From the NCBI GenBank assembly GCA_030765045.1, contig CM060974.1, positions 55,913,839 to 55,977,838 of the forward strand: a DNA stretch of 64,000 bases, given 5' to 3'. Positions 33,431-45,239 of this stretch are shown piece by piece. The notes below the pieces were generated by a model, which saw only the letters and a program-made list of their open reading frames with translations, made no database searches and was not told where the DNA came from. The first letter of the stretch is position 1. Each line of letters starts with the position of its first letter. The position numbers and the translations under genes are program-made. The stretch is from Tenodera sinensis. Its lineage: Eukaryota; Arthropoda; Insecta; Mantodea; Mantidae.

Positions 33431-34010
33431 ACTTGTCACAGTGATGTCACACACTGAGCTGCAGTTTTTTATAGTGAAAGTTCACGGTAAACAGAAACAT
33501 CTGGTCTCTACTTTCTCTCACATAGTTATAAGATGTAATGGCTGACTTATGTCTGTCTTCCACTCAGTGATCAGTTGCCTGGGATGGGATAATATACTTT
33601 ACCCTTTACCGAGGCTACAAGTAACTGCATGCAAGACTGCACTAATGATATCTTACAACCAATATTGCATGTAGTGAAAAGAAAATCTACCACAAATACA
33701 GTACATTTTCTCTCAGTAATGAGTAACGAGAAGAAAAGACACATTAACGTGACAATGGAAATTAAATTGAATGTGTTAAAGAGACCAGACAAAGGAGAAC
33801 ATATTAATACGTAATAAATTTAGGATATCATACTTTTCTGTTTCCTATATCATGTTAGTCATTTTGTTTTGTGTATATCCTTACTAGTCTTACATAAAAT
33901 GGGCTTTGTTTTCCTAGGTTTCTGCTCTGCTGAATTATCACAAAATTTGGTTATAATTACTAACTTGTTCACATGCTCATTTTTACTTTTTCATCTACGT
34001 ACTCAGGGGT
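33431..34010. other. Sequence inserted in Penelope-like family 2 copy, origin unknown
   Basis: Lies between the two halves of the Penelope-like copy, next to the 0.54 kb repeat. It includes CTCTACTTTCTCTCACATAG (33517), faintly like the end of the 7706-8926 element. No coding sequence recognised. Confidence 0.35.
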
Positions 34011-34545
34011 CTCTGTCTAGGGGATATGTGAATGGCGACCACAAGGTACCCAAGCTGAGCAGAACATTACTTCCATTTACTGGTGTTTTGCTCCTCACTG
34101 TAACTTTTCTATCTGACCTTACCTTGGTCATCTCTTGTTCTCTTCCGACCACGATGCTATTAGGGTTCCCGAGGGCTAGGGAGTCTTTATTTTTCCAACC
34201 TCTCCATTTCTCTAATTTCTCTATAAACTCTTAACCCCTAACATGCTGACCTGTCATGGCATGTAATACGTCCTCTGATTGGTAATCAGAGGATATGGTC
34301 GGTGAATTTATTTTGATAATTCTCCCAGTCAGGTCAGTGAGACCCGCAAACCAACGACAGGTGTGGTCCTCCAGACATTCTGGGGGTTGTGAGAGAGTGA
34401 TGTGACCGCCAAAACATAAAAATATGGTGCTCTCTAAAAAACGGTTACTATTACTGCTATTGCTCTCTTCAATATCAGTGAAAAATATTGGAGAGCAAGA
34501 GGATTAATGACTTCATTGTCAGAAATCCAGCATTAGCTAACAACA
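34011..34545 (+). repeat. 0.54 kb interspersed repeat, copy 2 (inverted relative to 18976-19522)
   Basis: Starts ACTCAGGGGTCTCTGTCTAG and ends GCATTAGCTAACAAC. Near-identical in reverse complement to copy 1, including the CCTCTGATT-GGT-AATCAGAGG hairpin (about 34272-34292) and the conserved short frame (LPFTGVLLLTVTFLSDLTLV, RARESLFFQP) read here on the plus strand. Confidence 0.75.
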
Positions 34546-34554
34546 ACAACAACT

Positions 34555-34960
34555 TTTAGGGAGTAGTGGTTCACTGGTGCTAGCTGATGTTCTGTTATTT
34601 GAAAAATTTTGAGTTTTTGGAAGGCCCAAAGATAGAATGTGAATCTTTTAAATGTCATTTTTGTTTCTGCTGCTGTGAGTGTTGTAGTTACTTTTATTAA
34701 CTTTTTTGTTTCTGCTCGTTTGACTTTGTCTACTAATGATTTGGGGAAGCCATTTTTTTGTACTATTTCAATTATTTTGCAATATTCTGCTTTGTATTCT
34801 TCTGTTGGAAGGGGGATCTTCACCAAACTATGTGTTAAACTATTGAGGATTGCCTGTTTGTGACTTCTTGGAGTGTAACTATGAGCTTTTATGTAATTGT
34901 CCATTTGTGTTGTGTTGGTTTTCTGTGAACACCGAAGTTTACTCTATTTTCTTTTTTGAT
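34555..34960 (-). pseudogene. Penelope-like element family 2: RT C-terminal region
   Basis: The frame at about 34555-34904 reads NYIKAHSYTPRSHKQAILNS, LTHSLVKIPLPTEEYKAEY and FTFYLWAFQKLKIF, aligning in order with the family 1 copy (NYIKYKSFNPFAHKFAVFNS). The catalytic YVDD part is missing. Separated from its GIY-YIG half by inserted DNA. Confidence 0.8.
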
Positions 34961-35039
34961 TATTTGTAAATCAAAAAATGGTAATTATTATTTATTTATG
35001 CCAACAAAAAATGGTAGTTTCTCATCACTTTCCAATTCG

Positions 35040-35262
35040 TCTGTTGTGTGTGTGCAGTGTGTGTGTGTGGTGTGTGTGTGTTGTGTGTGTGGTATATGTG
35101 TTGTGTATGTGTGTGTTATGTGTGTGTTGTGTATGTGTTGTGTGTGTTGTGTGTGTGTTGTGTGTGTGTGTGTTGTGTGTGTGTTATGTGTGAGTGTGTT
35201 GTGTGTGTGTGTGTTGTGTGTGTGTTATGTGTGTGTGTTATGTGTGTGTTGTGTGTGTGGCT
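35040..35262 (+). repeat. (TG)n-rich microsatellite within a repeat copy
   Basis: About 220 bases of GTGTGTGTTGTGTGTG variants. It ends in GTGGCTGTTAGTCTGTGGAC, which is the point in the 7706-8926 element where a short GTGTGTCTGTCTGTCAGCC tract sits. Confidence 0.95.
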
Positions 35263-35935
35263 GTTAGTCTGTGGACAGCATAACTCAAAAACGAAAAGTC
35301 TGTTAACCAAAGTTGGTATTTAAGTTTAGTGTCTTTCAAGGATGCGACACAAAGATTTTGAAGAAAATTGCTTTGCCTTACACCGCCCTTTACATGGTAC
35401 ATTTTTTGATAATTTCGATTTTTATGACAAATGAAATGCATATCTCAATTTTCTGGCTATAGCCCCATTATATTTACTCTGAATGACTTTTGCATAGTTG
35501 GTAAACCATAAGAGATACACCAAATCTTACTTTACAAAAAATGTAGATTTTGCTAAGACACAAAATTTATGTCTAAATACTTTTTCTATAAACTGAACCA
35601 TTTTGGAGATATGCCTTTTTTGTGTGAGTTTTGGAGAACTTATACTTCTGTCAAATAGAACTTTGTTATTCAATTTGTTATATGTTAACCGTGCAAAGAA
35701 TATGGGATTAGAAAGCTTTAAAAGATTTGACTATCACTCAAAGCCTACTATATTCCCATATTCCCCTTTCACCTTCTAGGAGATAAGCAATAAGATAATT
35801 CCTGAAAATGTTTATCTCAACTAACACAAAGAAGATACAGGAATACGAGTTTGTAAGAATAATTAGTGCAATGGTAGAGAAAGTCATGTGAGTGCAACAC
35901 ATCATATTCTTTTTCTTTCTGTTGCCAATTAGCTG
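35263..35935 (+). repeat. Partial copy of the 7706-8926 repeat family
   Basis: Matches 7858-8570 in the same orientation: GACAGCATAACTCAAAAACG, TTGGTATTTAAGTTTAGTGT, TTTTCTGGCTATAGCCCC, GCATAGTTGGTAAACCATAA, AACCATTTTGGAGATATGCC and AGTCATGTGAGTGCAACACA in order. Confidence 0.8.
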
Positions 35936-36114
35936 TCTAACATCACGAAAAGAACATGCAATTTCAAAGTATGTATATAGCAATGGTAAGCTTTTAAATA
36001 TTTGACTATTGTTTTAGTTCCATGTATCTCATTTGTATCTACAAGAAAAAGCAGAATGGCACTATTATTGAAAATTTTTATCAATATAACATGAATGAAA
36101 TAGAAAAATAAACT

Positions 36115-36626
36115 TGTCCAATAATTTGAGAGGTAGAACTGGAACTTAAAAATTCAATGCCACAACTGGGATTTGAACCACAGACCTTCTGCTTACTAGG
36201 CGGCTACTCTAACCAACTGAGCTATTGTGACAAACTGCCAGAATGGCATTAAATTCTCAAACCAGTTCACATTTCTCCTGGTAAACTACAAAGGCAGTCT
36301 CACATGAGACAAATTACCCCAATGGTGACTTACTATTGTAAGTACTTTATATCCCAGGATTAAATAACTTTCAGATGGTAATTATTATTTATTTATGCCA
36401 ACAAACTTACTGTTGGTGTTTTTAAACACACAAACCGTATGTGGGCAAAGTTTGAGAGATAGAACTGGAACTTAAAAATTCAATGCCACAACTGGGATTT
36501 GAACCACAGACCTTCCGCTTATCGGGCGGCTGCTCTAATTCTCAAACCAGTTCATACTTCTCCTGGTAGACCACAAAGGCAGTTATTTAATCCTGCTTGT
36601 GTGTTTAAAAACACCAACAGTAATTC
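36115..36626 (-). mobile_element. tRNA-Thr-like SINE, tandem dimer (326 bp period)
   Basis: Two units in the same orientation, with B-box anchors (GGGATTTGAACC) at 36168 and 36494. Unit 1 contains TTCTGCTTACTAGGCGGCTA, corresponding to an anticodon-arm AGT on the minus strand. The shared edge ATTATTTATTTATGCCAACA, AACTTACTGTTGGTG lies between units. The second unit has lost the A-box stretch and is split at 36626 by a Penelope-like insertion; its edge resumes at about 37888. Confidence 0.85.
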
Positions 36627-37888
36627 TAAAGTAAGAACAAGTTAGAAACTAAAAACTTCACTTATCTTAGTAATGTTGTTATTCTTTTGCTGACCCTAGG
36701 TTTCAAGTTGTCTCCAACTCATTCTCAAAGCCATATAAACAAATTCGTTACCAAATCTACAATCTTTTATTCTTTTCTGAAACACAAATGTTGATATTCA
36801 ATTTTTATTTACCAATCTCTGAAAACAGAAATTTATAAATACAATCTATAGATGGCAATTCGAAGTTCATAACACGGCTCCTGTTTTTTAGAACAAAAAT
36901 ATTTTCCCAAACCATTAAATCTATAGGACTACTTAATTGTTTTAATAATTTAACTTCTGGATTAATTTCATGATTAAATGACCAAAAATGATCTGCAACA
37001 GCTGATTTATCAGTTTGTTTATATTTAATATTTCTAAAATGTTCTTTTATTCTGGTTTCTAAATGACGTTTAGTTTTACCAATATAAACCTAATCACAAT
37101 CTAAACAGATAATTGATAAATGATTGATAAATGCCAGATTTTTTATAATTTGGTATTTTATCTTTTTTAGAAAAATTAAGTAAATTTTGTATATTAAATA
37201 TATTTTGAGGGACCAAATTTATTCCATATTCTTTAAAAATCCTTGTAAATTTTTTATTAGCCCATGGATGGTAAGTAAACTTTTTAAAAATACAATTATC
37301 TTTTATTTTTTTAAGGGTTGAAACTTCTTTAACAGCTTTTTGATACTTAAATTCCTCTATCTTTTTATGTATAAAATCTGTATTAAAACCATTAATTACT
37401 GCAGTGTTAATAATGTGTTTATATTCTATGTCAAATTCATCTTTATTAAGGGGTATATTTATTAACCTATAAATTAAACTATTAAAAACAGCAAATTTAT
37501 GTGCAAAAGGATTAAAACTTTTATATTTTATGTAATTATCAGTGTGAGTAGATTTTCTGTAAATACCAAATTTCAATTTATTGTTATGTCTTTTAATTTT
37601 TAAATCCAGAAATGAAAGGAATCCATTATTCTCAGTTTCCAAAGTGAATTGTATAGCTTTATCTTGTAAATTTAAAAGTTTTAAAGCATCATTTATCGGT
37701 TTTTTAAGGACAACAGCAAAAATGTCATCCACATATTTATACCATATTTTAAAAATTAGAGGGAATGATTTTGTAATTTGAGTTTCAAAAAAACTCATGA
37801 AAAGATTAGCAAGAATGCCAAGCCAGAAGTTTGTTGAAAAAAATTACCATTAAAACTAAAGAAATTTTGATCTAAACAAAGATTTGTA
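36627..37888 (-). mobile_element. Penelope-like element family 1, 5'-truncated copy
   Basis: About 1.26 kb, inserted in a SINE (CACCAACAGTAA at left, GTTTGTTGGCATAAATAA at right). The 3' end is TTCTAAAGTAAGAACAAG on the plus strand. It contains RT C-terminal coding (37094-37880) and a GIY-YIG domain (36805-37110). The 5' part of RT is absent. The same family makes the palindrome at 53562-55411. Confidence 0.85.
36805..37880 (-). pseudogene. Penelope-like RT C-terminus and GIY-YIG endonuclease
   Basis: RT part: FFSFNGNFFQQTSGLA near 37840-37800 (then a frameshift), WYKYVDDIFAVVLKK with the catalytic YVDD, GFLSFLDLKIKRHNNKLKFG, THTDNYIKYKSFNPFAHK and KKFTYHPWANKKFTRIF. Endonuclease: KSGIYQ, then VYIGKTKRHLETRIKEHF, SAVADHFWSFNHEINP, and a C-terminal FSEIGK stop at 36805. 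An 11 bp duplication (ATTGATAAATG, about 37112-37134) disrupts the frame between GIY and YIG, and a stop replaces the Lys before VYIG. Penelope-like elements use RT plus GIY-YIG nuclease for target-primed retrotransposition. Confidence 0.88.
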
Positions 37889-38012
37889 AGTTTGTTGGCA
37901 TAAATAAATAATAATTGTCCAATAATGTTGTAAAACTTGCATAAAAATAAATTATTATGACTAGAGAGGGTCTTGTAAAACAACAATCATATGTTGTCAC
38001 ATTAAGTCTTAC

Positions 38013-38201
38013 CTGAGTTCTTCTTCCTCCATTGAAATGAATTGCAGGAGGACTTCGAGGGTAGAGCCTCCCCTTTGCACCATAGCAGCTTCTGGTGGTC
38101 AGTTTTCCTTGTTTCTTTTGTGGCTGTCTGCTATGAATTGGCTCACTCATTCGTAGCCTTGTAAATGCTCTTAGTTGTGAACTGATTCCAGAGGAACTTG
38201 G
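38013..38201 (-). CDS. Host gene, internal exon C
   Basis: 189 bases, phase 0 to 0. The acceptor is GCCTCTGCTTTGCAG before 38201; the donor is CAG then GTAAGA at 38012, close to consensus. Encodes 63 residues, Arg/Ser/Gln-rich and probably disordered: SSSGISSQLRAFTRLRMSE, HSRQPQKKQGKLTTRSCYG, LYPRSPPAIHFNGGRRTQ. Follows exon B in phase and can lead to either exon D or exon E. Family not recognised. Confidence 0.75.
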
Positions 38202-38570
38202 CTGCAAAGCAGAGGCATCAGCAATTATATTCTTGTCTTCTCCCTTGTCTTTTTGAATACATATTTGTCTTTACAAAACAGGGACAGGAAAGCATAAGGC
38301 TTTTTAGTCTGGAAACTAATTTTTAAAATTTGTGCAATGGTGCTAAATACTCTTTTATACCAGGTTAAGTACCTACATACTAGAAATATTTCACTTTGAA
38401 AAGGGTGGATCACATACAAGCTGTAAAATCTAGAAAAATAATTTACTGAATAAATGAAAAGGTACAAAAATGATTCCTTATTAATTTCTCTGCATAGTCT
38501 CCTGACTTAAAATGCATGACTCTGGAAGGGCTGGTAGACATCTGAAAGATGGTATGTTATTTAATAGACC

Positions 38571-39502
38571 TATACTCTGTTCATCAAGAGATTAGAGGAG
38601 ATATAAACAAAGCACCGGTTTGTATCACTCCGCGGTCACGTGCTTTCACAATGACACAACACCGTTACCTACTGCTACGCGTAAGTATAATATGCATCTT
38701 ACACTATTAAAAGGATATATTTACTTGATCCAAATAACATATAGCACATGGAAATTAACTGCTACTTACGTCTTCTCTGTCCACAATAACACTTTTTCAT
38801 TTCCTGCTCACAATCTCAAAACCAATCTCCAGAAGCAGCTTATGGAGGGAAGTTCGTTTTAAATCTGGAAGATCGGGATCAGAGTTAACTGCCAACAGCA
38901 CTTTGTTTAAGGTGGGGGTTCATAATTAACAAAGAATTGGTGAACTTTTCGACGGATTGCAGATCTCACAAATTCGTCACAAACTACATCTACCATTTAT
39001 CTGGCACATGGTCGCTTTTTACCGGTATCTTCACCAAATGACGATTTTTCTTTGCGTGTACTGTAAATACTTGCAACTGACACACCGGTAAACTTGGATG
39101 TTAATTTCATCACGTCTTCAATAGCAAGTTTGGGATATTTCTCCCAGAACTTGTTAAATACATTCAATATTGTTGTCTTTTCACCACTTCGCAACGGTTT
39201 GCCACACTTATGTTTCACAACTCACTTGTTCAGCCATGTTACTTTCATACTGAATAATACGCGCGCAGAATGAATTAGGCTGATTACAGATTCACTTAAC
39301 TGCGCATTCTTACACTTTAACTATGCTTAGTACACTTAGTTCATGCTTTAGCAAACATTAAGTGACATTTCAGACCTCAGTAACAGTATTTCTTCAAGGG
39401 ACTATTTACACGGCGAAAGCGTCAAGGGGGAACGCTGTGGTCAAAACGCACGTGGCTTTGTTTACATCTCCTCTAATCAACAGAGGAGATGAACAGAGTA
39501 TA
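38571..39502. mobile_element. 0.93 kb TIR element with a transposase N-terminal-like ORF
   Basis: The left end TATACTCTGTTCATC, then GATTAGAGGAGATATAAACA and AAGC, is repeated inverted at the right (minus strand: TATACTCTGTTCATC, GATTAGAGGAGATGTAAACA, AAGCC). The right copy has an extra 8-10 bases between blocks. TA-rich borders suit a Tc1/mariner-superfamily or pogo-like origin (inference). It contains one short ORF (38997-39218) and no catalytic core. Confidence 0.7.
38997..39218 (-). pseudogene. Helix-turn-helix-like N-terminal transposase fragment
   Basis: 73 codons ending at 38997: KCGKPLRSGEKTTILNVFNK, FWEKYPKLAIEDVMKLTSKF, TGVSVASIYSTRKEKSSFGE, then GKKRP. The pattern (helix, ...VMKLTSKFTGVSVASIY... 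recognition helix, basic tail) resembles the DNA-binding N-terminus of transposases common in insect genomes. No DDE core follows inside the element. Confidence 0.6.
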
Positions 39503-40930
39503 TACAGTCCCATTATTATGCCTACTGGGCAGGTAAATCCACAGAAGCTAAGCTTCCCCAGCTATTTGTCAGACTGGAGGAGACACTGGACAATGGTTAA
39601 CTGGCCATGACTGTTTTGCCAGATGTTGAGGATTCCTTTCTTTAGACACCATCAAAAATATCCTGGAGAACAGAGAAGTTAGTGATGGTTATGGACTAGA
39701 GAATGACCTCCTTGGAAGTCCAGCAGGTCGTGGTGACCCTTAGGGTGAGATTGTGCAGTCATCAGCACCCCAAAGAGAGGTGGTGTAGTTTGGTGCCTGG
39801 TCATGGACGAATTACTGAACAGACTCAACAGAGTGAAGTACATCCTCGGGGCTATGCTGACTATATATGCCAGGTACCAAGAGAAAAGTGCCCCCAAGTA
39901 CAGTTTTGGTGCTAGAGAAATGGGGCAAGGTAAAAGACTTGTCCATTAATCTGGACCAAACTGAAGACAGTCTTCACATGCTGGAAGCTGCCTGGATTGG
40001 TAGAGTCCCTTCTTGGGGAGGAGTTAAAGGTAATTGGATGGATTAAGCATCTTTGATTCAGGACTGGTCTGGAAGACACAGGTGGAGTATGATGTGAGGA
40101 AGAGTCACAATGTTTTGTGGGCTTAAGGAGAGCCAATCAAACTGAGTAGGGGCCTCTGACCCAGGATGGTCAAATGGCTACACACTGCAGTCATAAAGCT
40201 GTATCCTATGCAGCACTGATTTCTTGGTCTGCCTCCTCTGTGAATATAGTATATGCAAGATTGAATTCATTACAAATACTGATATATTTGATGATAAGGG
40301 GTGCAAAAGGTTGAACCCACAGTCCGACTTGGAGATTTTGGTGGACTTCTTCCTTTGCCCTCTTTATGAATGTGGTTGCAAGGGTGAGTGCACACAGTTT
40401 CCAGACACTAGGGGGATGGTGTTTTAAGCTACCCCATAAAGGAAACTCATTGTTCCAAATGGACTTCAGTTGATGTCTTGTTACCCAGATAAAAAGGGAT
40501 TTGATGGGGACTAGATATTACTCATATGTAAGTCCAGGTTATAAGTGGCGATACCATTTAGAGAGACAGACTCAGAGACTGAGTCTTCCTGAGACCTGGA
40601 AGCATGACCTGGCTCACACATACAGTACAGGGGCTGGTGCCTATGTCCCCAACACCAGGCTTGCCATTAACCTTGGTAGTGTTACACTCATTTCCAGGCT
40701 GAGATAAATGCAATTTGAGCCTGTGCCATGCAGGTAGGTGGACATTATTATCTGCTTAGATAGCATGGCAGCTTTGATAGTGCTAATAGCAGTCAAAACC
40801 ACATTCAAATATGTATGGTGATGAAATACCCACACAACCTTTTTTGAAGGTAATTTTGGTTGAAACAAATATTGTTTGTTAATGATAGAATAATTGCCAA
40901 GATCATGGCAGTGCCACCAATGTGCTGTAA
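39503..40930. other. Unassigned intronic sequence
   Basis: Less AT-rich than its surroundings, with a few short open frames on both strands (for example 40224-40427), none with a recognisable motif. It could be a decayed LINE, but I see no supporting block. Confidence 0.4.
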
Positions 40931-40932
40931 TT

Positions 40933-41090
40933 TAATACCAAAGGAGTTCCTTTACATGCCAGTGAATCTATTGACATGAGGCTGCTGCTTTTAATCACAC
41001 TTAAAAACCATCGTCTGAGCTGTTTCTGAATCTGTGACCATGGGATCAGTAGGCCAGGCCTAACCAATGAACTATCCAGATAAATGAATG
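40933..41090 (-). mobile_element. Second tRNA-derived SINE family, third copy
   Basis: Plus-strand blocks GTTCCTTTACATGCCAGTGA, CACTTAAAAACCATCGTCTG, GTGACCATGGGATCAGTAGG, CCAGGCCTAACCAATGAACT match the complement of the copy at 15018-15238. The B box is degraded (TTTCTGAATCTGTG). Confidence 0.75.
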
Positions 41091-41514
41091 TATCCACAGC
41101 ATTTTGTTCAAATTCAGGGATTTCAAAATGTATTGCTTTATAGCAGCTTTTGTTGGAAAAATACACATCAGAAACAGTGATGAAATCAGCTAGGAAATCC
41201 CAGAATTGCACCAGTTAAAACTTTGCACACCTAAAAGAGATGGCAACACACCATCAAACCACAGAGAAGGAACACGAGGGAAAGGGTTTCAATCACTCAA
41301 CAGCTAAGGATGAGACTGTTACAGTGTCTTCAACATTTTGAAGTGAAGGTAAGTGTAGAAACTTAACTAAAAATCTAACTCAAACATGAAGAATACTTCA
41401 TTGTTGATAGGGGTTCTGTTTTTCATGTATTTTTGGATATGGCTGACTAAAACTCAGCTCCCCAGAGCAGGGAATTGAACACCTATAATGCACAATTTCA
41501 ATAAAATTAAACCT

Positions 41515-42055
41515 TATAATTTATTTATGCCAACAAACTTACTGTTGGTGTTTTTAAACACACAAGCATGTGTGGACAATGTTTGAGAGGTAGAACTGGA
41601 AAATTCAATGCCACAGCTGGGATTTGTACCACAGATCCTCCTCTTACCAGGCAAGTGCTACAGCCATTAAGCTACTGTGACAACCTGTCAGAATGACATT
41701 GTATTCTCAAAACAGTTCGTATTTTTCCTGGTAAACCACAAAGGCAGTCTCACATCAGAGACAACTATCCTAATGGTGACTTACTATTGCAAGTACTTTG
41801 TCCCAGGATTAAATAACCTTCAGATGGTAATTGTAATTTATTTATGCCAACAAACTTACTTGTGGTTTACCACTGATGTGAGACTACCTTTGTGGTTTAC
41901 CAGGAAAAATATGAACTGGTTTGAGAATTCAATGTCATTCTGGCAGGTTGTCAGTGTAGCTTAATGGTTAGAGCACCCGCCTAGTAAGTGGAGGGTCTGT
42001 GGTTCAAATCCCAGCTGTGGCATTGAATTTTTATGTTCCAGTTCTACCTCTCAAA
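41515..42055. mobile_element. Inverted pair of tRNA-Thr-like SINEs
   Basis: Minus-oriented unit 41515-41863 (ATTTATTTATGCCAACAAAC, GGGATTTGTACCACAGATCC, TTAAGCTACTGTGACAACC, GCAAGTACTTTGTCCCAGG). A plus-oriented unit follows at 41864-42055. The plus copy carries the best tRNA-like body (about 41951-42024): TAGCTTAATGGTTAGAGCAC (A box), CCGCCTAGTAAGTGG with anticodon AGT in a 7-base loop, GTGGTTCAAATCCC (B box) and the 3' acceptor strand CTGTGGCA. The unit lies just downstream of exon B. Confidence 0.85.
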
Positions 42056-42167
42056 ATTAAACCTGCTACACATTTTAAGTTGCCTGATTCTGTTGTCTCA
42101 ATATATGCTCCTTTATATGTACATAATTTTGCAATTGATTAATCACTGACTGCTTTTATACTAATAC

Positions 42168-42419
42168 CTGTTGCATATTATAGTTATTAAGTAGAGACTT
42201 TCTGTATTTTCTCTGTTGTGTAGCATAGGGCTCACAAAATGGGACTTCCCATGCTGGATAATATTCCCCTCTTCTGAGATATCTTTCCTCTTGTGGTGGA
42301 TATAATACATAACCAAATGCATCAATCTTATCCTTTTCTTCATCACTTTCTTCATCAACTATATCCTTATGTATGGTTTTGTCCAGTTGGTCTCTTATTG
42401 GTATACTCTCAACAGAACC
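42168..42419 (-). CDS. Host gene, internal exon B
   Basis: 252 bases, phase 0 to 0. The acceptor is ACATTTGTTGCAG; the donor is CAACAG then GTATTA at 42167. Encodes 84 residues beginning GSVESIPIRDQLDKTIHKDI, an acidic stretch VDEESDEEKDKIDAFGYV, and an aromatic/charged part YPPQEERYLRRGEYYPAWEV, then PFCEPYATQQRKYRKSLLNN. Good coding character and two clean splice sites. Protein family unknown to me. Confidence 0.78.
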
Positions 42420-42479
42420 CTGCAACAAATGTGAAACACAAGCAATACATTGTAAATAATATAGGATAGTCATAACCTT

Positions 42480-44329
42480 TTAATTCTTCTAGTTAAGTTG
42501 TAGGCTTAGATTGAGTTTTGACAAATTGATAAGTTCTGGTACAGTACAAGTATTATCTCAAGTTTCAATAATTAATGGATATAAGATGCAGTAAAGGAAG
42601 TAAGGAATAAAAAGTTCAATAGGTGATAAGTGAAACCTTTTAGAGAAAGATGTGTGTAATTATATAAAAATCTGAGATAGACAGCAAACTCAGTCAATAG
42701 GTTCAGTGCCTTCCAAGAATATTATATACAGATTTTCAAGAAACTCTGCTCCCTTCCAAACCAAACTTCTCTTCACAAGGAACATTGCTTGTGGTATTCT
42801 ATTTTCTCCAAAATGATTTACACATTAAAATAACTTAGGAGTTAAATACTTGGATTACTAATACAATTTATATCTTAAATTTCTTTGAGTGCTTGTTTTG
42901 TACAACTAGTAGGCCATTAAAGGAAAAACTCATAAAAAGTAAAGAGCGTGTTAAAACGAACAATGTGCATCACATATATTCTTTTGTAGTACCTGTAGAG
43001 ATATTTTATTAGGGGTGGTGCAGCAATGGAACTTATCTTCAGGGCGTTAATGGTTTAATGGATAGAAGATTGCAATGTTTAGTATTCCAAATAAATATCC
43101 AAATTTCCAACATAATTATTTTTATTATAATGAAGTAGCAATATTCCAATAACTAATTTTACTTTTCATAAACTCAACTGTAGTGAGTTTCTGAAGCTAT
43201 TCGGTTTAATATCGTTAATATCTTTGATTCTTGGATATGCTAAATTCAATGTCTCTCATATATGTTATATGATGTTTTAATATGACCACTTGTGGGAATT
43301 AATACTGCACGATGCTTCTCTGCAATGCAATCCACTATTGCTAATTCCTGATAGATTGCTCTCACTTGTATACATGTCTGTCTTATAAGATGTTTCAATC
43401 AATCGTGCTAATGAGGTATCTTATTTACTCGTCTTAGATACACGTCTAACGACTACCACTTTTGGTTATCTTCTATTATATATCGATTGTAAGAGATTAT
43501 GATCAACATTGGCAATGCTTTCATCTTTTGAATAGCTTCAGGATTGAGGTTATGAAATATAATCTCAATATTCACATTATACAGCAACATTATACATATT
43601 AGATGGATACAACTTCATATGAAATATTGATGTAAATTTTCTCATTAGTTCATTTGGACGAATAATTCCTGCCACATAACCATTAAATATTTCTGAGATA
43701 TTCACTGTTATAGGTTTGAATTGTCCCTTATCATTTCCCACTTTTATAAATATACGTCATTATACTTTTGTTTCTTAACCCATTAACGACCAGTGTTCTA
43801 TTTATTGACCTCTGAAACATTATGTTTTCATTTAGTTTGTATGAATTCTCAAGACTTATTTTTCCCATTTATGTCATCATTGATCTTATCTGATTATGTG
43901 AACACATTATGTTTTCTTAAAAACTAGAATATTACAAAAATAACCTGCAAATTACAGCATGTGCCTGTGAAAGCATATTATCGTTTTTCCTTGTTACATT
44001 TTCCTCCCAACTCTCTGTAATACAATAATCTGTTAATACAGGTTCATACAATTGCACCATACAAAGAATGTGCCAGTGTAAGCAATTCTAATGCTGAAAA
44101 TATGATCTTAAAATAAAACTATCTATTTATAGACCATTGGGTACAAGTGTTATCTCACATCAGCACACAGAAACTCTTACTTGATACAATGCTAGTGGGA
44201 AGATCAAGAGGAAGAACAACATGAAGAACAAGAATTTGTAAATGGAGAGAATGTATATCCAAATTAATAAACCCCTTTTGCCTTCCAATTTTTCATGAAA
44301 TAGCCCAGTGTTATACTTATCACATATTA

Positions 44330-44330
<1 letters not shown>
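42480..44330. other. AT-rich intron sequence, no gene recognised
   Basis: About 1.85 kb of AT-rich DNA without coding motifs, SINE boxes or clear repeat ends. Confidence 0.55.
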
Positions 44331-45230
<900 letters not shown>

Positions 45231-45239
45231 AATGAAAAA

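Noticed and set aside
35116..35310. His/Thr-rich minus frame across the TG tract
   Set aside because: Microsatellite translation.
34956..35323. Cys/Val-rich plus frames
   Set aside because: Translations of the TG-rich microsatellite; they resemble a cysteine-rich protein only by chance.
41951..42024. Functional tRNA-Thr gene
   Set aside because: The cloverleaf is good in the acceptor and anticodon arms, but the T stem is mismatched and the sequence recurs as part of a dispersed SINE, so I call it SINE-derived.
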